Shown here: piece after piece, positions 1 to 9,432 of the stretch | Layout of the letters: every line of letters starts with the position of its first letter | Numbering within the stretch: the stretch's first letter is position 1 | From: Roseibium album | GTDB lineage: Bacteria; Pseudomonadota; Alphaproteobacteria; Rhizobiales; Stappiaceae | Length of the DNA: 64,000 nt | NCBI RefSeq assembly: GCF_001404515.1 | Contig: NZ_CXWE01000001.1 | Coordinates: 1,054,001 to 1,118,000 of the forward strand | Direction: 5' to 3' | The notes under the pieces: model-generated | The model's database searches: none | What the model was told of the DNA's origin: nothing | The model's input: only the letters and a program-made list of their open reading frames with translations | Program-made: the position numbers and the translations under genes

Positions 1-275
1 CATATCGGGGGAGCTAGTCGAATGATTGCGTCGGCTCGTTCAACTCGATCGCTATACGTTCGGCCGTTGCCACCCTCTATGATCCACTTGTCTTGGGCTG
101 TCAGTTGGCGCACGCGCCTGTCAATGTCATCTGGCGCCCGCAAGTGACCATTCCCATCCCAAACTTCATCGTCAACCGCATGAACGGGCAGATCGTACTG
201 GAGACCAAGTTGCCGGGCGAGCCAAGTCTTGCCTGACCCGGGACCGCCGACGATCATGATCCTGGAACAGGCCAT
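1..275 (-). CDS. P-loop nucleoside/adenylate-kinase-like ATPase, partial (runs off left edge)
   Basis: Only the first ~91 residues are present; the gene continues past base 1. The start codon is the ATG at 275, followed almost at once by a Walker A loop (IMIVGGPGSGKTWLARQLG) and a small-kinase pattern: a 'VHAVDDEVWDGNG' segment after the first helix and a 'WIIEGGNG' strand. This layout matches the small P-loop proteins often annotated as adenylate kinase, FlaR or 'DNA topology modulation protein', which phosphorylate small substrates or have unknown roles. It starts 8 bases after the desaturase stop on the same strand, so the two are probably co-transcribed. The substrate cannot be told from this fragment. 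Confidence 0.75.
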   Translation of the reverse strand, partial: MACSRIMIVGGPGSGKTWLARQLGLQYDLPVHAVDDEVWDGNGHLRAPDDIDRRVRQLTAQDKWIIEGGNGRTYSDRVERADAIIRLAPPI

Positions 276-283
276 CCGTTTTA

Positions 284-1372
284 CTACCCCACGACATTCC
301 TGCCATCAACGATCTGCGGCGGTCGGGACATCTTGTAGAGGTGGGACATATGCGCCTGTACAACCTTCCAGGGGGCCAGGATGTTGAGTGAAACTCCGAA
401 CTCATTCGCGGTCTTTATAACCATCCGGCTAAGTGCCCTGTTGTGCGTATGCGCGAACCGCGGAAAGAGATGATGCGCACAGTGGGCATTTGCTCCGCCT
501 GTCAACGCAATTGCCAATCTCGAAGTTGGCGCCCAGTCGACCGAAGTACGTATTTGATGGTGGGCCCAATCCAGCGGAAGCTTCCCGTCTCCGTCAGGAT
601 CAAAAAACTCGGCTTTGTCGCTGATGTGACTGCCGACATTGATCGCGACAAACAACAAGGATGCTGAAGAGACGAATACGAAGTAGTAGCCCGCCAGCAA
701 AAAATACCCGTGTTCCGACATGAAAAACGGCATTGTCAGGAAAAGGCAAATGTGGATCATCTTGGATGTCGCGAATTCGGCAAGTGGCCAGACGCCCGAA
801 AATTTGTTCGGCCAATTCCGTCTTGCCTTGCGAAGATGTTCAAAATCTTCGGCAAAGGCCAGATGGGGCAACACAAGTGCATACAGGAAAACGGCATACC
901 AGCATTGAAATCTGTGCCATGGCCGCCAAGGCTTGGATGGCGACAGTCTTAGCAGGCTGGATCCGTCCGCATCAATGTCGGTTCCAGCAATATTGGGATA
1001 CATATGATGCAGCCTCAGATGCCGTTCGGCCCAGAGTTTTCCTGAAACCCCTATGAGTGAAAATCCGGCGAAAACACAAATCCCGTTCACCCATCTGGAG
1101 GCTGCAAATGAGCCATGCGCTGCATCATGACAAACCGTCGCGACAAGAGTGTAGATGCCCGCGCCCAAGACAGCGGCCGAAATCATAAGGATCCAAGGGT
1201 TCAGATCAGCATAAAGCAAGCTGTAGACAGCAGCACAAAACAGAAAGAAAAGGCCGGATCTGAACCATTGGCCAACGCCGGCAAACCGGCCTGTTTTGCT
1301 GCGGGAAAGGTATCTGCTCGCACGAGCATTGAGCTGCGATGAGAACTCGCTCTTGGGCTGGAAGCTGGGCAT
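284..1372 (-). CDS. Membrane fatty acid desaturase
   Basis: A 362-residue integral-membrane di-iron desaturase. The three histidine boxes of the family are visible: HDAAH at residues 82-86, HLRLHH at 118-123 and HCAHH at about 297-301. Hydrophobic stretches lie around residues 40-80 and 200-250, as expected for four membrane spans with the boxes on the cytoplasmic side. The family uses O2 and electrons from ferredoxin or cytochrome b5 to place a double bond in an acyl chain. The HxxHH plus HxxHH pattern fits the front-end/linoleoyl-CoA (DesA3-like) branch better than the delta-9 acyl-ACP enzymes, but regioselectivity cannot be read from sequence. It probably forms a short operon with the downstream P-loop kinase. 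Confidence 0.9.
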   Translation of the reverse strand: MPSFQPKSEFSSQLNARASRYLSRSKTGRFAGVGQWFRSGLFFLFCAAVYSLLYADLNPWILMISAAVLGAGIYTLVATVCHDAAHGSFAASRWVNGICVFAGFSLIGVSGKLWAERHLRLHHMYPNIAGTDIDADGSSLLRLSPSKPWRPWHRFQCWYAVFLYALVLPHLAFAEDFEHLRKARRNWPNKFSGVWPLAEFATSKMIHICLFLTMPFFMSEHGYFLLAGYYFVFVSSASLLFVAINVGSHISDKAEFFDPDGDGKLPLDWAHHQIRTSVDWAPTSRLAIALTGGANAHCAHHLFPRFAHTHNRALSRMVIKTANEFGVSLNILAPWKVVQAHMSHLYKMSRPPQIVDGRNVVG

Positions 1373-1478
1373 TGTCTCACGTCACTTGATGGTTCTGATT
1401 GGGTTCAGCGCGAAAGCACGGCATTCTGTGCTGCGCGTGGCATTGGAAGGCTGGCAGAATGTGTTGATCCCAGCACCG

Positions 1479-2669
1479 CTATTGTGCCTTCATCCGTTTC
1501 TGCAAAAGTTCCATGAGTTCCCCATTCCTGGGAATGAGTTCAGCTTTGCCTTCCTGCTTGAGATAGTAAAAGCGCCCTGGTTTCAAGCTGGCGGGTAATT
1601 CGTAATCCATCCCGTCCCATTCATCTTCGCGAAACGCGTAGAATGCCCAGTGTCCGTTTCTGTCCTCCACGGCATCCAGAACATCGGTCAGATAGGATCC
1701 GCAATCCTTCCAGCGCCGCATGCAGCCGAACTCGGAAGCAACGACCCGTTTTAACGGAACGCGGTGGTGCGCGGCCCAGCTGTATGCCAAGTCGACATGG
1801 GATTTGACGGCTTGCCTGTCCCAGGCAAGATCTTGCCCGTCATAGAAGGTTTTCACGCCCGGATACCGAAGCGGTTTGTCTCGTCGCATGTTGCCGGCAC
1901 TGGTCGCCGCGTAGGGTTCATACATGTGAAATGCGTAAATGACCCGGTTGTCCGACAATGGAGCAGGCCACGCTGCAAGCGAACGCGGATTGGCAAACCA
2001 CCCGCCGCCGACCATGATGGGCATCTTGTCGTCGACTGCGCGAATGCCTGCAATTACTTTGGTGTAAAATGCACGCAGGTCTCGCGTTCCGCCCTCCTGA
2101 TCCTGTTGCCACTCCTTAAGTGTTTCCAAGGGGCTGTTTTCGCCGGGGCCCGCCAGACGTTCGGGAGCTGGCTCGTTCAGGATGTCATATGCCACGATTG
2201 CAGGATGCTGTTTCAATTCGGTAGCGAGATCCACCCAGAAATTTACGGCTTGTGATTGAAATGCGGCACTGGACCACAAACGGTCGTCGTAAACTCCTTC
2301 GTTGTGCTGCGCCCACCTTGTGCCGGGAAGGGTGACTGGAGCAAGGACGACACGAAGGCCTGCGGCGTGAGCGGTGTCTAGTTCGGCCATCAATGCCGAC
2401 AGGTCTGTATCGACCAGACCCTCATAAGCGTCTGCATTTCCCAGCAGGAAATCGCGCCCGGTGCTCTGCCATTTTCCCAACATGAGCCTCACCCATGTCG
2501 CGCCGGTGCCTGCGAGGGCAGTATAGTATTCTTCCCCCTGAGGGGCTGTGTTGAATGCATTTCCGCCCTTGCGCGGGGTGTCCCAGAACGTCATGGGATC
2601 TTCGGACCGAACGGGTTGCGCCATGGTGCAAATCAGCAAAACGAACGCAAGAAACTTCACCAGATGCAT
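1479..2669 (-). CDS. Secreted glycoside hydrolase family 5 (cellulase-like)
   Basis: A 396-residue protein with a clear Sec signal peptide (residues 1-22, ending near PVRSE). The fold signature is a GH5 (beta/alpha)8 barrel: the acid/base glutamate lies in the LNEP motif (N165-E166-P167), the HMY motif is at 248-250, and the nucleophile glutamate is in VVASEFGC (E313). GH5 enzymes are retaining endo-glycanases acting on cellulose, mannan or related beta-glucans; subfamily and substrate are not determined here. It stands alone on the minus strand with no sugar transporter nearby, so it may act on the cell's own polymer or on external glycan. Confidence 0.88.
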   Translation of the reverse strand: MHLVKFLAFVLLICTMAQPVRSEDPMTFWDTPRKGGNAFNTAPQGEEYYTALAGTGATWVRLMLGKWQSTGRDFLLGNADAYEGLVDTDLSALMAELDTAHAAGLRVVLAPVTLPGTRWAQHNEGVYDDRLWSSAAFQSQAVNFWVDLATELKQHPAIVAYDILNEPAPERLAGPGENSPLETLKEWQQDQEGGTRDLRAFYTKVIAGIRAVDDKMPIMVGGGWFANPRSLAAWPAPLSDNRVIYAFHMYEPYAATSAGNMRRDKPLRYPGVKTFYDGQDLAWDRQAVKSHVDLAYSWAAHHRVPLKRVVASEFGCMRRWKDCGSYLTDVLDAVEDRNGHWAFYAFREDEWDGMDYELPASLKPGRFYYLKQEGKAELIPRNGELMELLQKRMKAQ

Positions 2670-3072
2670 TTTAGGCGTATCCGTGGTTCCAGAGAGAGAG
2701 ACGTAGTTCCCGACAAGCCGAAATCTGCTTGCATGTCTTTTGTCGAATCAACCAGAAGTGGTTGGCGTTTTCGTGACGCATGTTTTCAAATCTCAAGATT
2801 GGCGATCAGGCCGGGGCAAAAAACGAATTTGGGTCAGGCATGAGAGTTTCCCTTACACTGCACCAGCCCGGGTAACATGGTTGCCAAACTCGCTAATCCC
2901 ATTCGCCTCCGGAATCGTCCAGCCCTACAGGCTCGGAACACAATCATTGTCCGAGACGGCAGGGCAGCACATTTTCTTTTGGAGATGTTGTGTGAACGCG
3001 AGAAATCATGGGTTAAAACCCCGCTCGGGCATCATGCCGATTTCAGATGAAGGGAATTGATATCTTGATTGC
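2670..3072 (-). other. Intergenic, about 400 bases
   Basis: Lies upstream of the GH5 gene and downstream of the AraC regulator. It should hold the GH5 promoter. I see no convincing coding frame, hairpin or repeat in it. Confidence 0.5.
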
Positions 3073-4293
3073 CTATGGTCTGGCACTGCCTGACTTGTAG
3101 GAAGTCGGCGTTTGACCGGTTTCGCGTTTGAATGCTGAATAGAATGACGACCTGGAATTGAAGCCCACCTCGTAGGCGATGGCCAGGACAGTTGCCTCGC
3201 CCTTTTCAACCAGCGGCATCGCCTCCCTGATGCGCCAACTGTTCACGAATTCGAAGAATGACTGACCAAGATTCTGGTTCAAGGTTTGTGAGACATAATT
3301 GAGTGAAACACCTACATGCTGCGCCAGCATGCTCAGCGTCAGATTCGGGTCCCGATACAGGCAGTCTTCTTCCATTGCGCGCACGAGTTTTCGGGCAATG
3401 CGCTCGGACTGGGAAGAATCCAGTGCGCTTTTTTCATACTTCTTGTCTTTTGGGGTTTCGATTTCAGCCAGTATCCCGGTTGCGTTGTCCAGGTCGGGAG
3501 AGGGTCGCAAACTCCAAAGTGCAAGCGCAAAAATTACCACCAGGACCAGAAATCCGTCGAACAATGGGCCGACGAAATCCTGCCTGCCCTGCAGGACCAT
3601 GATCTGCCCAATCAGGTGCTGCAGAACATAGATGCCCAAAGCACATGCCAGGACGGATACCCATCGCAATTCCATGCCTTCGGTGCTGGCATAATACTGT
3701 TTCAAGCGCTCGAGATGCTGCGCCTGCGTGACCAAAACCCAGGCAACATATACAGCCCATTGCACTGCAAGTGCGACGGTCAGAAACATGAACCCATAGT
3801 GCAAAAAACTCAGGACGAGCGCCTCGAACTCTGACGAGCTGACTGGGTGCCGGGTGTCACGCATGACATCCAACAAAAGAAAGGTGCCTATCGCAAAGAC
3901 TGTAGCCGAAACAGGCAGTAAAAAATGACGGGCCATTGAGCGCCGATCACCGGAGTTGCAGCGCCTGCCCGCGATTTCTCTTACGTAGATAAAAAAAATC
4001 GGCCCAAGCCAGAAATTTGCCGCGAAGCCCACGAACTCTGATCCGTTCCGGACGGCTTTGGGTGAGGTCTGGATCAGTACGGCAACAATGGAATCGACCT
4101 CGCTTATTGCAAAGACTGCAAAGAATGCAGCCAAGGTCATACGTGACGGGTTTACCCGTCTTTGCGACCAGTTGATCAAGGCAGCCAAGGCGGCAACGGT
4201 CAACGTGGCCGATACCGTTGCGGCCAGTAGGACGTTGGTGTCGAAGGTCATCTCCAGGGTCCGCCTGCGGATGGTGTAGCGCGTTCCGCACAA
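3073..4293 (-). CDS. AraC-family regulator with N-terminal membrane domain
   Basis: About 400 residues. The N-terminal ~240 residues carry roughly seven hydrophobic segments (for example around LLAATVSATLTVAALAAL, the FFIYVREIAG loop and VLACALGIYVLQHLIG). The last ~100 residues are an AraC/XylS double helix-turn-helix, with the hallmark run LAQHVGVSLNYVSQTLN followed by AIAYEVGFNSRSSFYSAFKR. Such proteins are membrane-tethered transcription factors that probably sense a ligand through the membrane part. Start choice is uncertain: a TTG at 4293 is preceded by a well-placed GAGGA, while the ATG at 4251 removes 14 residues and has a GGAG directly abutting it. It follows a serine hydrolase gene on the same strand (about 150-190 bases apart), a pairing that suggests a functional link. 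Confidence 0.85.
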   Translation of the reverse strand: MCGTRYTIRRRTLEMTFDTNVLLAATVSATLTVAALAALINWSQRRVNPSRMTLAAFFAVFAISEVDSIVAVLIQTSPKAVRNGSEFVGFAANFWLGPIFFIYVREIAGRRCNSGDRRSMARHFLLPVSATVFAIGTFLLLDVMRDTRHPVSSSEFEALVLSFLHYGFMFLTVALAVQWAVYVAWVLVTQAQHLERLKQYYASTEGMELRWVSVLACALGIYVLQHLIGQIMVLQGRQDFVGPLFDGFLVLVVIFALALWSLRPSPDLDNATGILAEIETPKDKKYEKSALDSSQSERIARKLVRAMEEDCLYRDPNLTLSMLAQHVGVSLNYVSQTLNQNLGQSFFEFVNSWRIREAMPLVEKGEATVLAIAYEVGFNSRSSFYSAFKRETGQTPTSYKSGSARP

Positions 4294-4439
4294 TGACTAT
4301 CCTCAAGACCGATCCAGCTCAACGGCGATCGCGCGGGGTCATGTCCGTGCCGGACGGGAAGGACAATTTGAGGGAGCATCCGGTCGACGGCAACCTGTCT
4401 TTGTGCAATGCCCAAACTGCAGCGCTGATCGAGGCGGGA

Positions 4440-6359
4440 TCACCAGGTCAGGGACGCTGTCGGCAGGTTCCACTTCCAGGCTGCAAACAAGGACCAGACA
4501 AAAAACGGCAATGCAGAAAGCACAGCAAGCCGCTCCGTTTTTACGATGCGTTTCTTGCTGGGCGTGAACAGGAGCCAGAAGGTGATCAGCAGCACCGATG
4601 CAACGCCAATGCCATAAAGGATTGTCATGGCCCATAGCCCGGCACTTGGCGAAGCAAGCCTGGAAAGCTCATCCCCGTGCGTGATCTGATCCAGGATCTC
4701 CATAAATCCAAGGATGATACTGATCCACAAAACTGCCTGACACAGAGGCAGGCTCAAAATGCATCGCCGTGTCCGCCAACTCGAAACCGCACCTGCCAGA
4801 CAAAGCAGCGAACCAATGACAGCTGCCCAGGAAGCTGACTCCAATGAGGTTGCTGTGTGCCAGAAATCCAGCGTGTCAAAACTGTGTATTCCGCCGTTGA
4901 GATAGGCTCCAACGATGTGGCCAACTTCGTTACGACGGAACCCCAGGCGAGTGTCGCCTTCCGGGCTTTCAAAGACATCCTTGCCAATGGCCTCGAACCG
5001 GCGCGAGTGGCCAAGCCCGGAAACCATGAGTGCGTTGTTCTCCATGGCCCTGACAGTGAACGCCGTTTGATAAGGTACCAGGATGCGGTCCAGACCTGTC
5101 TCGTTTCGCCGAGTGGTGATATAGCGGCCCTCGTGAACGCGAAGGCAGACCGCATCGCAAACGACGCGACTGGCGACAGGTCTTGCGTGCGGTGCGACAA
5201 TCTCGCGAAGGAGGCGGCGCGGTAGCGCCATCAACGAACTGCCGCTCGGGCCGTTGGCTGCGACAAAGATCCCGATGTCAAGCGCAGGAACAAGCGTCAT
5301 GTTGGTATGAAAGCCGAAATGGGTGCCGCCGTGATGATAGACCTGTTGCCCAGCCCAGATTTCCGTCCAGTACCCGAGAGTGCGCCCCGCAAATGCCGGC
5401 CGGCCGGGCCAGGCGGATCGTTTCATGTCCGCAACCAAGCTGGCAGTCGGCGCAGCCCCTGTGTGTGCAGAACCGGTACGCAGCAGCAACTGCATGACGC
5501 GCACCATGTCGCGCCCGGTCAGAGCAAGCCCACCGGACGGCGTGTGGATGGCCGGGAACGGTTCCGGTTCGATGGCCTTATGGCGACCGACTTGCCAGAC
5601 ATGAAACGGGCTGATGCTGCCTGAACTACGTTGGTCATGCATGAAATGAGGGTCATCAACCCCCATCGGGGCCAGGATCGCCTCTGCAAGATAGGTCTCG
5701 AACGGTTGACCCGAAACCCGCGCCACGATCTCGCCAAGCAGAACATAGCTTGCGTTCGAATAGGAAATCACATCTTCCGGTGGGCGAACCTGTGCGGGTA
5801 ACACCGCCGAAATATGGTCGAGCCTGGACGCATCTGCGCCATTGCCATGATCTGCAAAATAGCCACGATAGCGATCTTCCAGTCCGGCCGTGTGGCTCAA
5901 CAGATGGATTATGCGAATGTCCCCGAACGGTTGGTGCAACTTCAAGTCCGGCAGATGCTTTGCAATCGGATCGTCGAGCGCGAGCCGACCGTCCCTTGCG
6001 AGCTGAAGGACTGCAAGCGCGGTGAACACCTTCGTTACGGATGCCAGCGGTACGATGTCATCTTCGGGTGTCATCAACCTCCCGGTTCTCGCGTCCGCCA
6101 ACCTGTAGCCTTTTGAAAGGATAACGTCGTTGCCGGATACAATGACCACAACAGCGCCGGCCACGGCATCCTGATCCAGACCGGTCGTTACCAGCCCGTC
6201 TACGAATCCCTCCAGAACCCGGTGCCAGGATGGGTTTGGCTCTGCCTCGACAGAGGGGACAAGAAGGCACAATGCGATGCCAAGGGATAAAACAACCTTT
6301 GTAAAATCGAATGCGCGCTGACCTTGGATGCAGATCAAATCGATGGATGTCTTGAGCAT
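4440..6359 (-). CDS. Beta-lactamase-fold serine hydrolase with C-terminal membrane domain
   Basis: A 639-residue class C beta-lactamase/penicillin-binding-protein-like hydrolase. After a signal/anchor segment (residues ~20-38) come the active-site motifs SVTK (S107-K110) and YSN (Y200-N202), and HHGG as the KTG-box equivalent. The C-terminal ~170 residues contain about four hydrophobic spans, so the catalytic domain is membrane-tethered, facing the periplasm. The family includes D,D-peptidases, esterases and amidohydrolases; the substrate is unknown. The open frame extends 107 codons upstream, but I place the start at the ATG at 6359 because the signal peptide begins just after it and the upstream part is low in hydrophobic or conserved content. 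The AraC regulator lies next downstream. Confidence 0.82.
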   Translation of the reverse strand: MLKTSIDLICIQGQRAFDFTKVVLSLGIALCLLVPSVEAEPNPSWHRVLEGFVDGLVTTGLDQDAVAGAVVVIVSGNDVILSKGYRLADARTGRLMTPEDDIVPLASVTKVFTALAVLQLARDGRLALDDPIAKHLPDLKLHQPFGDIRIIHLLSHTAGLEDRYRGYFADHGNGADASRLDHISAVLPAQVRPPEDVISYSNASYVLLGEIVARVSGQPFETYLAEAILAPMGVDDPHFMHDQRSSGSISPFHVWQVGRHKAIEPEPFPAIHTPSGGLALTGRDMVRVMQLLLRTGSAHTGAAPTASLVADMKRSAWPGRPAFAGRTLGYWTEIWAGQQVYHHGGTHFGFHTNMTLVPALDIGIFVAANGPSGSSLMALPRRLLREIVAPHARPVASRVVCDAVCLRVHEGRYITTRRNETGLDRILVPYQTAFTVRAMENNALMVSGLGHSRRFEAIGKDVFESPEGDTRLGFRRNEVGHIVGAYLNGGIHSFDTLDFWHTATSLESASWAAVIGSLLCLAGAVSSWRTRRCILSLPLCQAVLWISIILGFMEILDQITHGDELSRLASPSAGLWAMTILYGIGVASVLLITFWLLFTPSKKRIVKTERLAVLSALPFFVWSLFAAWKWNLPTASLTW

Positions 6360-6719
6360 TGTCGGGTCGGTCAGGTGAGGCTGGGGGCGGCGGTCAAATT
6401 GTCGGCACAGATACGGTGAAGAATCCTTCACGCGTCGTCCTGCTGTATGGGCAGAGACAGTGTTTTTGCTGCAGGGATGCGCGCTTTTGCGATGTGTCGG
6501 CTGTTTCCCCAGATGATTGTCTGTTGAGGACGCCTGCCAGCGGCTGACAACTTCCGGAATTGCGGAAAAATGCTGGTTTAACCGTGTTGTTTGTAAACAG
6601 CATGTCTGGACACGAACGTCGGTCAGGCTGCGAAGCTGGGACGACGGAACGGTGTGCACGCTCAAGATCGGATGAACCAAACAAGCCCTGGTGGACAGCG
6701 CTGGTCTTAACCCTGTGAA
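6360..6719. other. Intergenic, no gene seen
   Basis: Upstream of the serine hydrolase; expected to hold its promoter. No convincing frame or structure seen before the IS3 remnant begins near 6720. Confidence 0.4.
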
Positions 6720-6955
6720 CTGGTCCGAGCAGCTTCAGAAGCTTGAACGTTCTGGACGACGTCGATCGTGAGGGTTTGGGTATTGCGGTGTGGACATCAC
6801 AAGTCCAGCCCTTCGCGTTATCCGCACACTGGAACTATGGCTCTCGGGGCGCGGGATCGGGTTACAATGTTTTCAACCAGGCAAGCCGCAACAGAACGCC
6901 CGGGTTGAACGCGATCACAAAACTGTATGCCAGGATTGGACTGCTCGCCCTGCGG
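6720..6955 (+). pseudogene. IS3-family transposase (OrfB) remnant
   Basis: Two frames together read as pieces of an IS3-family DDE transposase. The first (about 6730-6785) gives SFRSLNVLDDVDREGLGIAV, matching the conserved strand before the second catalytic aspartate region. The next frame gives an ALRVIRTLE segment and then, after a deletion that removed the middle, QPGKPQQNARVERDHKTV, the hallmark around the catalytic glutamate. Frameshifts and the internal loss make it non-functional. No terminal repeats are visible. It marks the left border of the sulfur oxidation island. Confidence 0.8.
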
Positions 6956-6998
6956 TTTGCCAGCGATATGGAAACGATCCCGCGCCGTGCCGCATGAG

Positions 6999-8105
6999 CT
7001 AGACGGCTGAATGCTGAGTTTCGGGATCCAGGGAGTGGGGCCGCTGTTTCCGGTCCAGCAACAGATCAGTGATCGACGCCGAGAGCCATATCCCGCACAG
7101 GGTAAGCCATGCCGTTACTGCGAAGAGCGAGGCTCCGGTGATGCCGGCGCCAACCGCGCATCCGCCTGCGAGCATGCCGCCAAATCCCATGAGTGCCGCA
7201 CCGGTCAGGTAGCGAGCCATCGAAGGGCCGCTCTCAAAGCCCTGCAACAGCAACTCCCGGGCCAGAAGCGCTGCCAGGAACGAGCCGGCAAAAACGCCGG
7301 GGACGAGGCCGGAATTGAAGTCGAGCCCACCGGTTGGCCTGGACAGGAACAGCATCAGCATGTCTGCCGACGGCCCCGTGAACGTGAGGCCCTCCACCTG
7401 GACCGGATCGAAAGCCTGGCGTGTCATGCTGGTCGTGAACCACAACGCGAGTGGAACGGCGAGCCCTGCACCGACGGCGGCCGTTGTCTGCCAGATCGAG
7501 CTGCGGTTTCGCCAGGCAAGTAACAGCCCGGCCAAGAACCACAATGCGCCAAACAGGTAGGCGGTAATTGCGCTGATGCCAAGATGGGCCGCGAGATCGT
7601 TCCCGCCGATATCGACCGTCGTCCACAAGCCGGACAACCAGTCACGAAACGGCATGAGGCTGCCCCGCAAACTGGCTTGGGCGACCACGGCGAACACCAA
7701 TCCCGACAACAAGGCACGCAGGTTACCGGTCGCAGACAGCACCAGCAGACGGCTGGCGCATCCGCGGGCCAGAACCATGCCGGTGCCGAACATCAGGCCG
7801 CCGATCAGGGCGCCGGACAAGCTCTGAGGAGACGCAAGTTGGCGGGTCTCGCCGACGTCAATTCCACCCAGATGAGAAAGAAGCTGAGTGGTTATCAGCG
7901 CGCTTGAAAAGGCAAGGAGCCAGATGGGAAGTCGGTCTGAGGGTTTCCGTCTGGAAAATTCCAGGGCCGCAGCACGCAGGCAAAAACGGCTTTGCTGTGC
8001 GAGGGCGCCGAACAGGATGCCGACCAGCAGACCTGCAAGCACGAGCACCGTGGGTTCCGACATTCTTTCGAGAATGTATGTCAGGTCCATGAGATACCCC
8101 GGCAT
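6999..8105 (-). CDS. YeeE/YedE-family sulfur-compound transporter (SoxT-like)
   Basis: A 368-residue polytopic membrane protein of the YeeE/YedE (TsuA-like) family, which imports thiosulfate or related sulfur species using conserved cysteines along the path. Cysteine motifs visible are RFCLR near residue 42, ARGCASR near 117 and GGCAVGAG near 317, within about nine hydrophobic helices. It is a diverged paralogue of the neighbouring soxT (8336-9391), separated by a 230-base gap, so it may have its own promoter. The start may be the ATG at 8090 (MDLTYI) rather than 8105. Its place next to the sox regulator suggests it moves a sulfur substrate or product between periplasm and cytoplasm. Confidence 0.87.
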   Translation of the reverse strand: MPGYLMDLTYILERMSEPTVLVLAGLLVGILFGALAQQSRFCLRAAALEFSRRKPSDRLPIWLLAFSSALITTQLLSHLGGIDVGETRQLASPQSLSGALIGGLMFGTGMVLARGCASRLLVLSATGNLRALLSGLVFAVVAQASLRGSLMPFRDWLSGLWTTVDIGGNDLAAHLGISAITAYLFGALWFLAGLLLAWRNRSSIWQTTAAVGAGLAVPLALWFTTSMTRQAFDPVQVEGLTFTGPSADMLMLFLSRPTGGLDFNSGLVPGVFAGSFLAALLARELLLQGFESGPSMARYLTGAALMGFGGMLAGGCAVGAGITGASLFAVTAWLTLCGIWLSASITDLLLDRKQRPHSLDPETQHSAV

Positions 8106-8335
8106 TGCGGTTGGCAGCGGTCTGCAGCAGCAGGTTCATCTGATTTTGGCAGTGCCGATGCGGTCCGCATTGACCGATCTCAAGGATACATAGAAAAAAT
8201 CAAAAACATGAATGTGTGTCATTGAAAGCAGCTGCGGTCATTCGGCAATTGATTCGCGTTGGCCTACACCCGCAAGGTAACGGGTCCTCCGTAACAGGTC
8301 CGCTCTCAATCGCATGACCTAAACGGCAGGAGAAA

Positions 8336-9391
8336 CTACTCCGCCGGCACAAACCCGGTGATGAGTTGCCGCAGGCCCAGGGCGGCTCCTGCGAATATCG
8401 CGAGGAACGTCACGGGCGCGCTATAGGCCAGAACCGAAAACGCGGAGATTCCTTGGCCGACACTGCAACCGACGGCCAGAATGGCGCCTGGTCCCATGAT
8501 GGCGGCACCGACAATCTGGCGACGCAATTCGCGCGGGTCTTCACACGCTTCCCAACGGAAATGCCCCTTGGAGAAAGATCCGAGACACGCCCCGATGACA
8601 ACGCCAACGACCGATCCGACACTGAATGACAACATGTTCCCGGAAGCGGTCATGCCGTAGTAAATCGTGTCGCCGATCGGTGCTGCGAAGGAATGGGTTT
8701 CGATTGGTTCGGCTTCAAACCCGGTCATGGCAACCCAGTACGTTCCAACCCAGCCTGACACGATGGCCAGCCCAACGATGCTCCCCCAGAAGATGTGCAC
8801 CGGTGATTTGCGGAATGTGGAGTTGCAAAGTGCGACAACGATAATCAGGCCACCGACAACCAGTCCTGTCACGGCGGGGTCTACACCGTGACTGGCGTCC
8901 AGGTATTGGCTCAGCCCTTGAGGCGATTGCGCACCGGTTTCAACCGGAAACAGCCAGACACGGACATGAGCAAGCGGGCCGGACATCACGAAATAGGCCG
9001 AGAGCCCCATGACAATGACAATAAGGAAGGATCTGAGGTCTCCTCCGCCCAGGCGGGCGAGCGCGCCATAACCGCAATTTCCGCTGAGCGCCATGCCGTA
9101 GCCAAACATCAGCCCGCCGACAATCGAACCAGCGGGATTCCAGACCCTGTCGAGATAGGCTGTGCTGGCGCCATCCAGCAGGTCTGTTGACATTGCGAGA
9201 TGGCAACCGATGATCGCGACGCCGATCGCAAGAGCCCACATGCGCAGCCGCCGGTCGTCTGCACCGTAAAGATAGTCCTCGATGGCTCCCAATGTGCAGA
9301 ACCGCCCGATGCGGGCCGCCAGTCCAAGCACAACTCCACCGCCGAGACCTATGAGGGTAGCGGTGTTCGCTTCTCCAAGCTGTTCCAGCAT
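8336..9391 (-). CDS. soxT: YeeE/YedE-family sulfur transporter SoxT
   Basis: A 351-residue integral-membrane YeeE/YedE protein with conserved cysteine motifs RFCTLG (about residue 32), SGNCGYG (about 109) and VGCSVGQG (about 314) inside hydrophobic helices. In alphaproteobacterial sox loci a gene of this family, soxT, follows soxS and soxR and is thought to transport sulfur compounds or pass a sulfide-related signal. Here it lies 41 bases after soxR on the same strand, giving the order soxS-soxR-soxT, divergent from soxVW. The operator before soxS would then govern it too. Confidence 0.87.
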   Translation of the reverse strand: MLEQLGEANTATLIGLGGGVVLGLAARIGRFCTLGAIEDYLYGADDRRLRMWALAIGVAIIGCHLAMSTDLLDGASTAYLDRVWNPAGSIVGGLMFGYGMALSGNCGYGALARLGGGDLRSFLIVIVMGLSAYFVMSGPLAHVRVWLFPVETGAQSPQGLSQYLDASHGVDPAVTGLVVGGLIIVVALCNSTFRKSPVHIFWGSIVGLAIVSGWVGTYWVAMTGFEAEPIETHSFAAPIGDTIYYGMTASGNMLSFSVGSVVGVVIGACLGSFSKGHFRWEACEDPRELRRQIVGAAIMGPGAILAVGCSVGQGISAFSVLAYSAPVTFLAIFAGAALGLRQLITGFVPAE

Positions 9392-9432
9392 ATCCGGCTC
9401 CTCCCCGAACCGGACGCTAAAACAGCGTTCGG

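Noticed and set aside
6360-6680. 107-codon N-terminal extension of the serine hydrolase
   Set aside because: The signal peptide starts after the ATG at 6359 and the upstream part shows no conserved or hydrophobic feature.
8062-8075. ATTC-N6-GAAT palindrome near the 5' end of the second YeeE gene
   Set aside because: The spacer is 6, not 8, and it lies inside coding sequence; not counted as a SoxR site.
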